Origin: Brevibacillus_H sp041920465
GTDB taxonomy: Bacteria; Bacillota; Bacilli; Brevibacillales; Brevibacillaceae
NCBI GenBank assembly: GCA_041920465.1
Contig: JBHGXW010000069.1
Location: forward strand, 1 to 64,000
DNA: 64,000 nt
Direction: 5' to 3'
The notes under the pieces were generated by a model. That model searched no databases, had not been told where the DNA came from, and saw only the letters and a list, made by a program, of their open reading frames with translations. The translations under genes were made by a program, and so were the position numbers. Of this stretch, positions 8,722 through 17,776 are shown one piece after another (position 1 is the first letter of the stretch; each line of letters starts with the position of its first letter).

Positions 8722-10425
8722 ATGTCAGACAACAATCAAACGTCGCTTCAAATTTCTACGCCTCGCAGCTATCCAGGCAGCCGCAAAGTATATGTGGAAG
8801 GCAGCAGACCGGACATTCGGGTACCGATGCGGGAGATTGCGTTGCACCCAACCAATGGGGCGTTCGGCAGCGTGGAAACGAATGAACCGGTTCGCGTGTA
8901 TGACACCAGCGGAGTGTATACGGACGAGTCTGAGGAAGTTGATATTTACCGCGGACTTACCCAACTGCGGCGCCCATGGGTGCTTGAGCGAGGAGACGTA
9001 GAAGAATACCAGGGACGAAACGGCAAAGTGCTGCGTGCCAAACCGGGCAGAAATGTGACACAGCTTCACTATGCGAAAAAAGGAATCATCACGCCGGAGA
9101 TGGAGTTCATCGCCATTCGTGAAAACATGTCTCCTGAGTTCGTGCGCCAGGAGGTAGCGGCAGGCCGCGCCATTATTCCGTCCAACATCAATCACCCGGA
9201 GAGCGAACCCATGATTATTGGCCGCAACTTTCATGTAAAGGTGAATGCAAACATCGGGAATTCGGCTGTCACTTCCTCCATCGAAGAGGAAGTAGAGAAA
9301 ATGGTCTGGGCTTCCTATTGGGGCGCCGATACCATCATGGATCTTTCCACCGGCAAAAACATTCACGAGACCCGCGAATGGATTCTGCGCAACTCACCGG
9401 TGCCGGTGGGAACTGTGCCAATTTATCAGGCACTGGAGAAGGTAAACGGCAAAGTAGAAGATTTAAGCTGGGAAATCTTCCGGGAGACACTGATTGAACA
9501 AGCGGAGCAGGGGGTTGATTACTTTACCATCCATTGCGGGGTGCTCTTGCGCTACATTCCATTGACAGCCAATCGTGTGACAGGGATTGTCTCACGCGGC
9601 GGATCGATTATGGCGGCGTGGTGTCTTGCGCATCATCAAGAAAATTTCCTCTATACCCACTTTGAAGAAATTTGCGAAATTATGAAGGCGTATGATATCG
9701 CGTTTTCGATGGGAGACGGACTGAGACCGGGCTCCATTGCCGATGCCAACGACGAAGCGCAGTTCGCCGAATTGGAAACATTGGGCGAGTTGACCAAAAT
9801 TGCCTGGAAGCATGATGTGCAGGTGATGATCGAAGGACCGGGCCATGTTCCGATGCACAAAATCAAGGAAAACGTGGATAAGCAAATGGAAATTTGCCAC
9901 GAAGCCCCATTCTATACGCTTGGACCGATTACCACGGACATCGCTCCCGGCTACGACCACATTACTTCCGCGATTGGTGCGGCAATGATCGGCTGGTTCG
10001 GGACGGCAATGCTCTGCTATGTAACACCAAAGGAACACCTTGGATTGCCTAACAAACAGGACGTACGGGAAGGCATCATCGCCTACAAGATTGCCGCCCA
10101 CGCCGCCGATTTGGCCAAAGGGCATCCGGGAGCGCAGATGAGGGACGATGCGCTGTCCAAAGCCCGATTTGAATTCCGTTGGCATGATCAATTCAACTTG
10201 TCTCTCGATCCCGCCCGAGCTATGGAATACCATGACGAGACACTTCCGGCAGAAGGCGCCAAAACAGCCCATTTCTGCTCGATGTGCGGCCCTAAGTTCT
10301 GCAGTATGAAAATTACGCATGAGATTCGTGAGCGGGCCAGTGAGGAAGAGATCCGGGAGATTGAAGCGGGGCTCAAACAGAAATCACGCGAATTCGTGGA
10401 AGGCGGGGGAACGATTTACCGTTAA
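8722..10425 (+). CDS. thiC: Phosphomethylpyrimidine synthase ThiC
   Basis: Radical-SAM enzyme that converts aminoimidazole ribotide to HMP-phosphate, the pyrimidine half of thiamine, in the cytoplasm. 567 aa. I start at the ATG at 8722 after AGAGGAGG; longer in-frame extensions run back into the riboswitch. The core ThiC blocks are present (NANIGNSAVTSS, GADTIMDLSTG, EGPGHVP), and the C-terminal CX2CX4C cluster motif is seen in FCSMCGPKFCSMK. It is the only thiamine gene in the window and is controlled by the TPP riboswitch directly upstream. Confidence 0.98.
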   Translation: MSDNNQTSLQISTPRSYPGSRKVYVEGSRPDIRVPMREIALHPTNGAFGSVETNEPVRVYDTSGVYTDESEEVDIYRGLTQLRRPWVLERGDVEEYQGRNGKVLRAKPGRNVTQLHYAKKGIITPEMEFIAIRENMSPEFVRQEVAAGRAIIPSNINHPESEPMIIGRNFHVKVNANIGNSAVTSSIEEEVEKMVWASYWGADTIMDLSTGKNIHETREWILRNSPVPVGTVPIYQALEKVNGKVEDLSWEIFRETLIEQAEQGVDYFTIHCGVLLRYIPLTANRVTGIVSRGGSIMAAWCLAHHQENFLYTHFEEICEIMKAYDIAFSMGDGLRPGSIADANDEAQFAELETLGELTKIAWKHDVQVMIEGPGHVPMHKIKENVDKQMEICHEAPFYTLGPITTDIAPGYDHITSAIGAAMIGWFGTAMLCYVTPKEHLGLPNKQDVREGIIAYKIAAHAADLAKGHPGAQMRDDALSKARFEFRWHDQFNLSLDPARAMEYHDETLPAEGAKTAHFCSMCGPKFCSMKITHEIRERASEEEIREIEAGLKQKSREFVEGGGTIYR

Positions 10426-10447
10426 TTCTCCCATCAGCAGGAAACAA

Positions 10448-10476
10448 AGCCCTTTTCCAAACTATCGGGAAAGGGC
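10448..10476. terminator. Convergent terminator shared by thiC and the DUF3298 gene
   Basis: Stem AGCCCTTTTCC / GGGAAAGGGCT with an 8-nt loop. The right arm is also the last four codons and stop of the minus-strand gene, so the hairpin is partly coding. Confidence 0.75.
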
Positions 10477-11154
10477 TATCCAATTCAAAACCGGTTTCAA
10501 CTCTGCCAGAGGGATTTGGATCACGAGAGGTCCGTATACATGGGGAGTATATTCACCTTCCTGGAAGAATACCACAAGATGATGTGGCGTTAAATAAAAC
10601 TCCTGATTTTTGGTAACGCCTTCGAACGGTTTGAGCAGGCCGAAATCCAGTTTGCCAATCTCTTTGCGGGCAAGCTCGTTCACCTTTTCGACGTAGGGAG
10701 TGCCTGGCTTAAACAGATCGGCGAAACGGTATTCTTTCCCTGACTGCAAGTCAAGAGTGATTGCAGATATGAAATTGGCCGGGTGGGCTGCTCTCTCGGC
10801 GTTGACGGATTGATCAAGCCGGATGCTTAAGATGGAATCTTTTAGATAGGTTACCTGATATCTCGTCCAGAAGTATTTCTTCACTTCGTCAAAGACGTCT
10901 TTCTTTTGCAGCTCGTACACTCTTGCTTTGATCATCTCGTTTATCTTTTTTTGCAGAGTTTGATCGGCCAGCCCCTCAATTTGCGGGTAGGTAAAATCAA
11001 TGTACATAGAAACATCTTTTTTGTCGGTTATTTTGATGTTTGCTCTGGCTTCATGCTCGCCAGCACTTGTCGCATAAACCGCCAATGCGGGAGATGATAG
11101 GGTGAAGAAGAGAAAGCAATAGATAGATGTCCACAGCAGCTGTAATTTCCTCAT
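10462..11154 (-). CDS. Secreted DUF4163/DUF3298 domain protein
   Basis: Exported protein of 230 aa. A signal peptide is clear (KLQLLWTSIYCFLFFTLSS followed by PALAVYA). The mature part has an N-terminal DUF4163-like half (YIDFTYPQIEGLADQTLQKK) and a C-terminal DUF3298-like half (FADLFKPGTPYVEKVNELA ... YLTPHHLVVFF), the pairing seen in RsiV-type extracytoplasmic domains and PdaC. Here there is no membrane anchor or catalytic domain attached. I prefer the ATG at 11154 (AAGGAG 11 nt upstream) over the GTG at 11166. It is a single gene, convergent with thiC. Specific function unknown; a cell-wall or ligand-binding role is a guess. Confidence 0.82.
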   Translation of the reverse strand: MRKLQLLWTSIYCFLFFTLSSPALAVYATSAGEHEARANIKITDKKDVSMYIDFTYPQIEGLADQTLQKKINEMIKARVYELQKKDVFDEVKKYFWTRYQVTYLKDSILSIRLDQSVNAERAAHPANFISAITLDLQSGKEYRFADLFKPGTPYVEKVNELARKEIGKLDFGLLKPFEGVTKNQEFYLTPHHLVVFFQEGEYTPHVYGPLVIQIPLAELKPVLNWIALSR

Positions 11155-11310
11155 TTGTATACGCACTCCTTTGCTTATGATTCCATGCTATGTATAGAAT
11201 CACCCAATAGAGTGGAAATGATCCCCATTCTCTTCCTTCTGGCAATCATTGATCGATACTTATTTTCTGCTGGATTTCTGTTGTCTTTTCGGAAAGTTGC
11301 AATTCGCCAA

Positions 11311-11350
11311 AAAAAACGCACCAAAACCTGAGCATAGGTCTGGTGCGTTT
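11311..11350 (-). terminator. Terminator of the quinol oxidase operon
   Basis: On the minus strand, ACGCACCA / TGGTGCGT stem followed by a T tract (A run at 11311-11316 on +), 18 nt after the cyoE stop. Confidence 0.85.
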
Positions 11351-11368
11351 ATGTTTCTCGTCAGTTTG

Positions 11369-12301
11369 TTACAACAAAGTAGCGTCAATTACCATGAACA
11401 TAAACAAAACTGGAAGGTAAATGAGGGAGCAGAAGAACGTTCTTCTTGCCCAAACAAACTGATCGTCGTTTTCACGTAACACAAGATGGTTGTAAACCAG
11501 GAATACACCGCCAAGAATTACGGCTGAAGCAAGGTAGAGCCATCCGACTACCCCGGTAAAATAGAGGGAAACGGATAAAAGGAGCAGTACCCATGCGTAT
11601 GCAACACTTTGCCGTTTGGTGGATCGTGGCCCTCTTACAACTGGCATCATCGGGATGCCTGCGCGAGTGTAATCCTCGTTTTTATACAAGGCCAACGACC
11701 AGAAGTGAGGAGGGGTCCAAAGAAAAATAATCATGAACATCAGAACAGGAGCGAGGCTCAAATCACCAGTCACCGATGCCCAGCCGATCAAGGCAGGCAT
11801 AGCTCCTGCTCCACCGCCGATAACAATATTTTGTGGCGTGCTTCTTTTCAGCCACATGGTATAGATCACGGCGTAATATATGAAGCCAGCTAATGAAAGC
11901 ATTGCTGTTAACGTATTGACAAACAGCATGAGCACAACAATTGATAAAATCCCCAATACGATACCAAACCAAAAAGCTGATCTGGGTTCAACCAGCCCTG
12001 CAGGAATCGGGCGTTTCGATGTCCGCTTCATCATCGCGTCAATATCCCTGTCGTACCACATGTTAATTGCCGCCGACCCGCCTGAAGATAAAGCGAGGCC
12101 GAGCAGCATCGCAAAAGTGACTTTGATGTCAGGAATCCCTCTTTGTGCGACAAACGCCGCACAAAGAGAGGTAAATACGAGCATGACGAGAATTCTCGGT
12201 TTGGTTAAAGCCGTATAAGCTTGGATGGTTTGAAGCATCGAGCGTGATTGGGATGCGGAAGACTCCGCGGTGTAAGCCACATTTTGTTGGAGCATAGCCA
12301 T
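11369..12301 (-). CDS. cyoE: Protoheme IX farnesyltransferase (heme O synthase)
   Basis: UbiA-type prenyltransferase that adds a farnesyl group to heme B to make heme O (also called ctaB). 310 aa with about nine membrane helices. The first Asp-rich motif is visible as NMWYDRDIDAMMKRTSKRP, and the second loop as NEDYTRAGIPMMP. It is the last gene of the oxidase operon, the cyoABCDE order. No heme A synthase (ctaA) is in the window, so whether the oxidase carries heme O or heme A cannot be decided here. Start ATG at 12301 has AAAGGAG 9 nt upstream. Confidence 0.96.
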   Translation of the reverse strand: MAMLQQNVAYTAESSASQSRSMLQTIQAYTALTKPRILVMLVFTSLCAAFVAQRGIPDIKVTFAMLLGLALSSGGSAAINMWYDRDIDAMMKRTSKRPIPAGLVEPRSAFWFGIVLGILSIVVLMLFVNTLTAMLSLAGFIYYAVIYTMWLKRSTPQNIVIGGGAGAMPALIGWASVTGDLSLAPVLMFMIIFLWTPPHFWSLALYKNEDYTRAGIPMMPVVRGPRSTKRQSVAYAWVLLLLSVSLYFTGVVGWLYLASAVILGGVFLVYNHLVLRENDDQFVWARRTFFCSLIYLPVLFMFMVIDATLL

Positions 12302-12341
12302 TACTCGATACTCCTTTCCGAAGTAAAAAGTTTGGGTGATC

Positions 12342-12665
12342 TTAGTGAACCATGGAGTTAAACGACATTACCCATAGAGAACCGGCTACGATGGTAAAGA
12401 CGACCACAACCCCGAGAATTAAAGCCATTGCATTATATCTGGGTTTTTCACCGTCTCTGATGTGCATGAACAAGAACAACTGCACAACGAATTGAAGCAC
12501 TGCCATAATGACACTGACGACGATCAGCGATGTTTTACTCATCATGTGATTCAACACCAGCACCAATGGAATAATGGTGAGCACGATGGAAAGGATAAAC
12601 CCGATCACATAGGACTTGGTGGAATCGTGAGTTTCATGATTGACATGATTATGTTGACTCGCCAT
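12342..12665 (-). CDS. cyoD: Quinol oxidase subunit IV (CyoD/QoxD-like)
   Basis: Small accessory subunit of the terminal oxidase, 107 aa, with three membrane helices (GFILSIVLTIIPLVLVLN, a central VVSVIMAVLQFVVQLFLFMH, and VVVVFTIVAGSLWVM). The pattern and the 'FMHIRDGEKPRYN' loop match the CyoD family rather than the CtaF family of cytochrome c oxidases. The N-terminus is His/Asn-rich and cytoplasmic. It starts next to the end of subunit III, showing tight coupling. Confidence 0.88.
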   Translation of the reverse strand: MASQHNHVNHETHDSTKSYVIGFILSIVLTIIPLVLVLNHMMSKTSLIVVSVIMAVLQFVVQLFLFMHIRDGEKPRYNAMALILGVVVVFTIVAGSLWVMSFNSMVH

Positions 12666-13265
12666 TTACATCACCCCCATCAAATACACGACAGTAAAGA
12701 GGAAGATCCAGACAGCGTCAAGGAAGTGCCAGTACAATCCGACGATAAATACTTTACGGCGTGTCACCGCAGTAATTCCGCGACGGGCCAATTGGAACAT
12801 CAGCGCCACCATCCAGCAAAGACCCAAGGAAACGTGAAGACCGTGAGTTCCTACCAGTGTAAAGAAGGAGGAGAGGAAAGCGCTGCGAGAGATTGTTGCA
12901 CCTTCCATCGCCATTTTGGTGAACTCGCTGATTTCCAAACCAACGAACGCAAGACCAAGCGCGGCGGTTACAATCAACCAGCCAATCATGTTCTTCAATT
13001 TCCCTTTGTTCATAGCCAGGGTAGCCAAACCGCTCGTAAAACTGCTGGTTAACAGGATGAACGTTTCCGCAACAAATCCGGGTACTTCAAACAATTCTTT
13101 CCCTGTTGGTCCGCCGTCCGTATGGGTGCGCAGAACCATGTAAGTTGCAAACAAGCAAGCGAATAAGATACAGTCCGTTACCAGGAAGATCCAGAATCCC
13201 AAGATTTTTAGGGATTCGTGGTCTTCATGGCCGTGATCATCATGATGGGATACAACGTGTTCCAC
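12666..13265 (-). CDS. cyoC: Quinol oxidase subunit III (CyoC/QoxC-like)
   Basis: Subunit III of the heme-copper oxidase, 199 aa with five membrane helices, the short CyoC form rather than the seven-helix cytochrome c oxidase form. The family signature GTHGLHVSLGLCWM is present. It begins with a GTG whose first base is the last base of the subunit I stop codon, and its ribosome binding site (GGGAGGG) lies inside the end of subunit I, so the two are translationally coupled. The N-terminus is His/Asp-rich. Confidence 0.92.
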   Translation of the reverse strand: MEHVVSHHDDHGHEDHESLKILGFWIFLVTDCILFACLFATYMVLRTHTDGGPTGKELFEVPGFVAETFILLTSSFTSGLATLAMNKGKLKNMIGWLIVTAALGLAFVGLEISEFTKMAMEGATISRSAFLSSFFTLVGTHGLHVSLGLCWMVALMFQLARRGITAVTRRKVFIVGLYWHFLDAVWIFLFTVVYLMGVM

Positions 13266-15235
13266 TATACAACCCTCCCTAATGCTGCTTCGGTGCGCTT
13301 CACTTCGTCAACTGGAATGTAGTAGTCGGTGTCATATTGGAAGGAGCGAGCCAGCAAGCAGCCGCCTACGCCGAGCAATCCAATGATAGCCATCCAGGTC
13401 CATTCAAACGTCAATCCGAAACCGGCGATAAACCAGAATACGGACATTACAAACGGAATTCCGGAGTTCTTCGGCATATGAATCGGTTCCAGTTTAGCCC
13501 CTTGATTTACCGCTTTTCCTTGTGCCATTTCTTCTTTCATGATCAACCATGCGTCTTGTCCTTTTACCTGCGGGATTACCGCAAAGTTGTACAACGGAGC
13601 AGGAGAAGGAATCGACCATTCAAGCGTACGGCCATTCCATGGATCGCCAGTCAGATCACGCTCACCGTGCTTGATGCTGTAAAGGATTTGCCATACTTGG
13701 AAGATGAATCCGATACCCATCAAGAAGGCACCAATGGTGGATACGAGGTTCAACGGAGCCCAGCCCATATCCCAGCCATAGGTATAAATACGTCGAGTCA
13801 TACCCATGAAGCCAAGCGCGTACTGCGGCATGAAGCACACATAGAAACCGATATTCCAGAACCAGAAGCCCCATTTACCAAGGCGATCATTCAGCTTGAA
13901 GCCAAACATCTTAGGCCACCAGTAGTACAAACCTGCCAGATATCCGAATACTACACCACCGATCAATACTTGGTGGAAGTGGGCAATCAGGAAGTAGCTG
14001 TTGTGATACTGATAGTCAGCTGGAGCAACCGCAAGCATAACGCCTGTCGCACCACCGATTACAAAGCAAGGAACAAAGGCGAGGGTCCAAAGCATCGGTT
14101 GAGACAACGTGATGCGTCCGCGGAACATCGTGAACAGCCAGTTAAATACTTTAACCCCTGTCGGAATACCAATCGCCATCGTCGAAATCGCAAAGAATGT
14201 GTTAACGTCAGCGCCTGCACCCATGGTGAAGAAGTGATGCACCCATGTGAAGTAAGAAAGCACACTGATAATCATCATGGAGAAGACCATTGATTTGTAA
14301 CCGAAAATTTTCTTTTTGGAGAATGTGCTGACAATCTCGGAATAAATACCGAACGCCGGAAGCACAACGATATATACCTCAGGGTGACCCCACATCCAGA
14401 TGAGGTTGACGTACATCATCGGATTACCGCCGCCGTCGATGGTGAAGAAGTGAGCACCAAAGTAACGGTCAATGAACAACAGAGCAAGAGAAACTGTCAA
14501 TACCGGGAATGCAATGATGATGGCAATACAACTGGACAAAACGGACCAGGTAAACAAAGGCATCTTCATCAGTTTCATGCCTGGGGCGCGCATTTTCAAA
14601 ATGGTTACCAGGAAGTTGATCCCTGTAGCCAAACTACCGATACCGGAAATCTGGATACCCCAAATGTAGAAGTTTTGTCCGGGACCTTGACTGAAAGGTT
14701 CCTCCGAGAGCGGAGGATAGCTGAGCCAACCGGCATCAGGAGAACCGCCAATAACGAAAGACAAGTTAAAGAGCATAGCTCCAAAGAAAAACAACCAGAA
14801 GCTTACGGCATTCAAGAACGGATAAGCTACGTCACGCGCGCCAATTTGGAGTGGCACGACAATGTTGAACAAGGCAAACATGAACGGCATCGCCATGAAC
14901 AAAATCATGATCGTACCGTGTGTGGTGAAAATTTGGTTGTAGTGCTCCGATTCAAGGAAATGCACATTCGGGAAGGCAAGCTGCATCCGCATCAAGAGAG
15001 CATCGACGCCCCCGCGGAACAGCATCAAAAGCGATGCGATCAAATACATAATCCCGATTTTCTTATGGTCAACGGTTGTTAACCATTCCCGCCAAAGCCA
15101 TCCCCACTTTTTGAAATAGGTGAGGACGAACAGGATCGCAAGAGTGGCCAGTACAATCGATACGTCCGCTCCATAGATCAAAGGATCACCGGTGACAAAA
15201 AAGTGCGATGCGAATGTTTTTATGTTTTCCAGCAT
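13265..15235 (-). CDS. cyoB: Quinol oxidase subunit I (heme-copper catalytic subunit)
   Basis: Catalytic subunit that reduces oxygen and pumps protons, 656 aa; the length matches CyoB/QoxB (about 650-663). The low-spin heme ligand is in FTTHGTIMI. The CuB/Tyr motif is WGHPEVYIVVLPAFGIYSEI, with the His-Tyr cross-link pair intact. The CuB His pair is in TWVHHFFTMGAG, and the heme ligands are in AHFHQVLIGGVV. Extra helices at both ends are typical of quinol-type oxidases. Second gene of the operon; translation continues directly into subunit III. Confidence 0.96.
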   Translation of the reverse strand: MLENIKTFASHFFVTGDPLIYGADVSIVLATLAILFVLTYFKKWGWLWREWLTTVDHKKIGIMYLIASLLMLFRGGVDALLMRMQLAFPNVHFLESEHYNQIFTTHGTIMILFMAMPFMFALFNIVVPLQIGARDVAYPFLNAVSFWLFFFGAMLFNLSFVIGGSPDAGWLSYPPLSEEPFSQGPGQNFYIWGIQISGIGSLATGINFLVTILKMRAPGMKLMKMPLFTWSVLSSCIAIIIAFPVLTVSLALLFIDRYFGAHFFTIDGGGNPMMYVNLIWMWGHPEVYIVVLPAFGIYSEIVSTFSKKKIFGYKSMVFSMMIISVLSYFTWVHHFFTMGAGADVNTFFAISTMAIGIPTGVKVFNWLFTMFRGRITLSQPMLWTLAFVPCFVIGGATGVMLAVAPADYQYHNSYFLIAHFHQVLIGGVVFGYLAGLYYWWPKMFGFKLNDRLGKWGFWFWNIGFYVCFMPQYALGFMGMTRRIYTYGWDMGWAPLNLVSTIGAFLMGIGFIFQVWQILYSIKHGERDLTGDPWNGRTLEWSIPSPAPLYNFAVIPQVKGQDAWLIMKEEMAQGKAVNQGAKLEPIHMPKNSGIPFVMSVFWFIAGFGLTFEWTWMAIIGLLGVGGCLLARSFQYDTDYYIPVDEVKRTEAALGRVV

Positions 15236-15258
15236 CTGTTTTTCTACTTCCTTTCCTC

Positions 15259-16209
15259 TTATTGACCCATGTTCATTTCAGGCATACTGCCAGACATATT
15301 GCCCGACATGCTGCTGTGTTCCGAACCATGTTCGTTATGTTTGTAATAAATGCCACCGTTTTTATCTACAACTTCATCATACAATCCCTCTGGGAAAGAA
15401 GAGTAAAGCGCTTTTTCAGCGGTACCTGGCTTCTTCAACTCTTCATAGCCTTCTTTGGTTAATGCCGGAGAGGTTTGTTTAACTTCTTGCACCCATTTTT
15501 CGAAGTCAGCTTGCGGCTTGGCAACCACTTGGAATCTCATGTGGGCAAAGCCCTTTCCGGTAAAGTTGGCACCGGTTCCAAAATATTCGCCAGGTTTGTC
15601 CGCTTGCAGCCAGAGCCTCATGGCCATGCCTGGCATGGTATACTCTTGTCCGCCCAACTGAGGAATCCAGAAAGAGTTCATCGGCGCATCTGACGTCAAG
15701 ATAAAGTGGATGGGCACCCCTGTAGGAATTTCAACGTAGTTGACTGTTGCAATTTTTTGATCAGGGTATTGGAACAGCCATTTCCAATCGAGTGAAGTAA
15801 CCTGGATCGTAACCGGCTTCGAATCGGTTACCGGAGGCTTGGCCAAAGCAAAGGTGTCTCTTGCCGTGTAAGCTCCCAGAATACCGATGATCACGATCGG
15901 AATCCCCCACCAGACGATTTCGAGCACTTTGCTGTCATCCCAATTCGGCTGGTAGGGAGCCGTATTTCCAGGCTTGTCCCGATAGCGATAGACAATATAT
16001 ACGAGAAGACCTAATACCGGGATAACGACAATAGCACACAAAATGGTAGAAATAATGATCAGATTCAGCTCAGTTTGACCAACCGGCCCTTTGGGATCAA
16101 GGACGATATACTGGGAAGTATCACACCCTGAAAGCAATACTGTCGCCAAGATCCCCATGAAAAACAGTTTTACGCGGTTTAATAACTTTTTGTTCTCCAA
16201 CTCTTTCAT
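15259..16209 (-). CDS. cyoA: Quinol oxidase subunit II (lipoprotein, no CuA site)
   Basis: Subunit II, about 316 aa. It has a lipoprotein-type signal (FFMGILATVLLSGCDTS), two membrane helices, and an extracytoplasmic cupredoxin fold (MNSFWIPQLGGQEYTMPG). The CuA ligands of cytochrome c oxidases (C-x-E-x-C-x3-H) are absent; at that place the sequence is GTGANFTGKGFAHMRF, as in CyoA/QoxA. This shows that the enzyme takes electrons from quinol. The ATG at 16209 directly abuts GAGGAG, so the TTG at 16200, 9 nt after GGAG, may be the true start. First gene of the operon, behind an Fnr-like box. Confidence 0.93.
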   Translation of the reverse strand: MKELENKKLLNRVKLFFMGILATVLLSGCDTSQYIVLDPKGPVGQTELNLIIISTILCAIVVIPVLGLLVYIVYRYRDKPGNTAPYQPNWDDSKVLEIVWWGIPIVIIGILGAYTARDTFALAKPPVTDSKPVTIQVTSLDWKWLFQYPDQKIATVNYVEIPTGVPIHFILTSDAPMNSFWIPQLGGQEYTMPGMAMRLWLQADKPGEYFGTGANFTGKGFAHMRFQVVAKPQADFEKWVQEVKQTSPALTKEGYEELKKPGTAEKALYSSFPEGLYDEVVDKNGGIYYKHNEHGSEHSSMSGNMSGSMPEMNMGQ

Positions 16210-16303
16210 CTCCTCTTTTGCGCATGAAACTGATAGAAGGGGGTAAAGCCTTTAAAAAACAGAAAAAACCTATTCACAGCTTTTTTATCATACCAAAATC
16301 AAT

Positions 16304-16383
16304 AGTGACTTTTGTCACAGCGTTAACAAAGTTCGACATTTTGTCACATTTTTGTCGAATACTTTTCACGAAATGTTCACAAA
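16304..16383 (-). promoter_or_regulatory. Candidate Fnr-like and ResD-like sites before the quinol oxidase operon
   Basis: At 16304-16319 the sequence is AGTGA-N6-TCACA, one base from the Bacillus Fnr/Crp-type TGTGA-N6-TCACA. A further TGTGACAAAA element (minus strand) follows at about 16340. At 16375-16383 the minus strand reads TTTGTGAAC, like ResD half-sites. Binding is inferred from consensus only. Confidence 0.45.
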
Positions 16384-16431
16384 CGGGTTTCTTTCAGGAG
16401 GATATTGGCTTGTTTGGATATTTAAGTTATT

Positions 16432-16469
16432 AAAAAGCTTAAGCCCTTCCCGTTGTACAGGAAGGGCTT
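16432..16469 (-). terminator. Terminator of the deacetylase gene
   Basis: AAGCCCTTCC / GGAAGGGCTT perfect stem with a 9-nt loop; on the minus strand it is followed by AAGCTTTTTA. Confidence 0.8.
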
Positions 16470-16508
16470 TCAGTATGCAGCCGTTTTTGAGGGCCTAATT
16501 ATGGACGG

Positions 16509-17291
16509 CTAGTGTTGAGCAGGCTTTCCCAATTGTTCCAGGCTCTTGAACTCATACCCTTGCTTGCGGGCATCATCAATGATTTGCCCCAAAGCTTCCG
16601 CGTTATCCTTGGAAACGGAGTGAAGCAGAATGACCGCACCGGGATGAAGTTGGGCCATGACGTTATCATATGCGTATTTCCAACCCTTTTGGGCTTTGGT
16701 ATCCCAGTCTTTATAGGCAACTGACCAGAAGACATTGGTGTAGCCAAGTTCCTTGCTTACGGCAAGTGTTCTTTCGCTGAAAATGCCTCTGGGCGGGCGA
16801 AAGAAGGGCATATTCTTTTGTCCGGTAACCTGGGCCACCTCCTGCTTCACTTTTTCCAGTTCGTCTTTGATCCTGTGATTGGAAATTTGCGTCATATCCG
16901 GATGGCTCCAGGAGTGATTTCCGATCAGATGCCCTTCTTGCACCATTCGCTTCATCAGTTCAGGCTGATCTTTGGCATAATGACCTGTGACAAAAAAGAT
17001 CGCCGGTACCTTTTTCGCCTTTAACGTGTCTAACACTTCTGACGTAAATCCATTCTCATAACCGTTATCAAAGGTGAGGAACAGATCTTTCCTGGACGAA
17101 TCCCCGAAAAAAATGGCGCCATGCTTGTCGATGATCGCCTTAAATCCCTCCTGGTCGATTGAGGGGAGTTGACCGTTTTTGCTCTTTTTAAAGCCGAAGT
17201 GATAGGGGATGTCCTGATAAGCAGCAGCCGAATGATAAAGAAGGGAAGTAAGGAGCAAGACAACTACAGTCAGAATCGATAAGCGTTTCAT
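16509..17291 (-). CDS. pdaA: PdaA-type polysaccharide deacetylase (muramic delta-lactam pathway)
   Basis: Exported NodB-fold de-N-acetylase, 260 aa (B. subtilis PdaA is of similar length). PdaA removes the N-acetyl group from muramic acid during delta-lactam formation in the spore cortex. Metal-binding motifs are visible: TFDNGYENG (motif 1, with Asp-Asn as in PdaA rather than Asp-Asp), HLIGNHSWSHPDM (motif 2), FFRPPRGIFSERT (motif 3), and GAVILLHSVS at the end. A signal peptide (ILTVVVLLLTSLLYHSAAA) starts the protein. I take the ATG at 17291 with AAGGGG upstream; an in-frame extension to 17375 would bury the signal peptide. Single gene with its own terminator. Confidence 0.9.
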   Translation of the reverse strand: MKRLSILTVVVLLLTSLLYHSAAAYQDIPYHFGFKKSKNGQLPSIDQEGFKAIIDKHGAIFFGDSSRKDLFLTFDNGYENGFTSEVLDTLKAKKVPAIFFVTGHYAKDQPELMKRMVQEGHLIGNHSWSHPDMTQISNHRIKDELEKVKQEVAQVTGQKNMPFFRPPRGIFSERTLAVSKELGYTNVFWSVAYKDWDTKAQKGWKYAYDNVMAQLHPGAVILLHSVSKDNAEALGQIIDDARKQGYEFKSLEQLGKPAQH

Positions 17292-17437
17292 GGACTCACG
17301 CACCCCTTGGCCTAATTGGATATCCGACTTTTCAGTGTTATGGACGCGGCTTGACGACACTGATATTTTTTCCATGAAAATCGGAAGTTTATGTACGGGT
17401 AACCAAAAAAGGGGGCATCAGAGGAAAAGAACGCTTA

Positions 17438-17776
17438 TTATTGTCCCCATATGTACATCAGGAGACGATTCACTACTGCGGTAAGCCCGTAGGTCAAGGC
17501 GAGACCTGGTTTTCCGGCAACGTATAGCGCGACAGCGGGTAACCCGAATACGACCAACTCCAGAAGCAGATGAAATGGTGCGGACAACCGCACAGAGGCG
17601 CCGGGCGCGCCTAGCGTGGCCCAAACAAGCGCAAGCAACAGCGGAGCGCCAATGCCCAATCCAAGCTTGATGATCAGTCCCTTTCCGGTTTGAAATCCCC
17701 AATAACCCAGTGAGGCCAAGGCACACAGCTCCAGAAGGAACCGCAAAGCCAGGTTTGCCATTTTTAACATGTGCAT
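17438..17776 (-). CDS. YrdB-like DUF2568 membrane protein
   Basis: Small membrane protein of 112 aa with four hydrophobic helices and the DUF2568 signature region (GVAP-like IGAPLLLALVWATLGAP followed by SVRLSAPFHLLLELVVFG). Function of the family is unknown. Two starts are possible, the ATG at 17776 (4 nt after AAGGAG) and the ATG at 17770 (10 nt after it). Its beginning overlaps the end of adaA, so the two genes are co-transcribed. Confidence 0.8.
   Translation of the reverse strand: MHMLKMANLALRFLLELCALASLGYWGFQTGKGLIIKLGLGIGAPLLLALVWATLGAPGASVRLSAPFHLLLELVVFGLPAVALYVAGKPGLALTYGLTAVVNRLLMYIWGQ

Noticed and set aside
12462..13052. Plus-strand frame of 196 aa across cyoC/cyoD, and similar frames opposite cyoB
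   Set aside because: Antisense shadows of the His- and Trp-rich oxidase genes.
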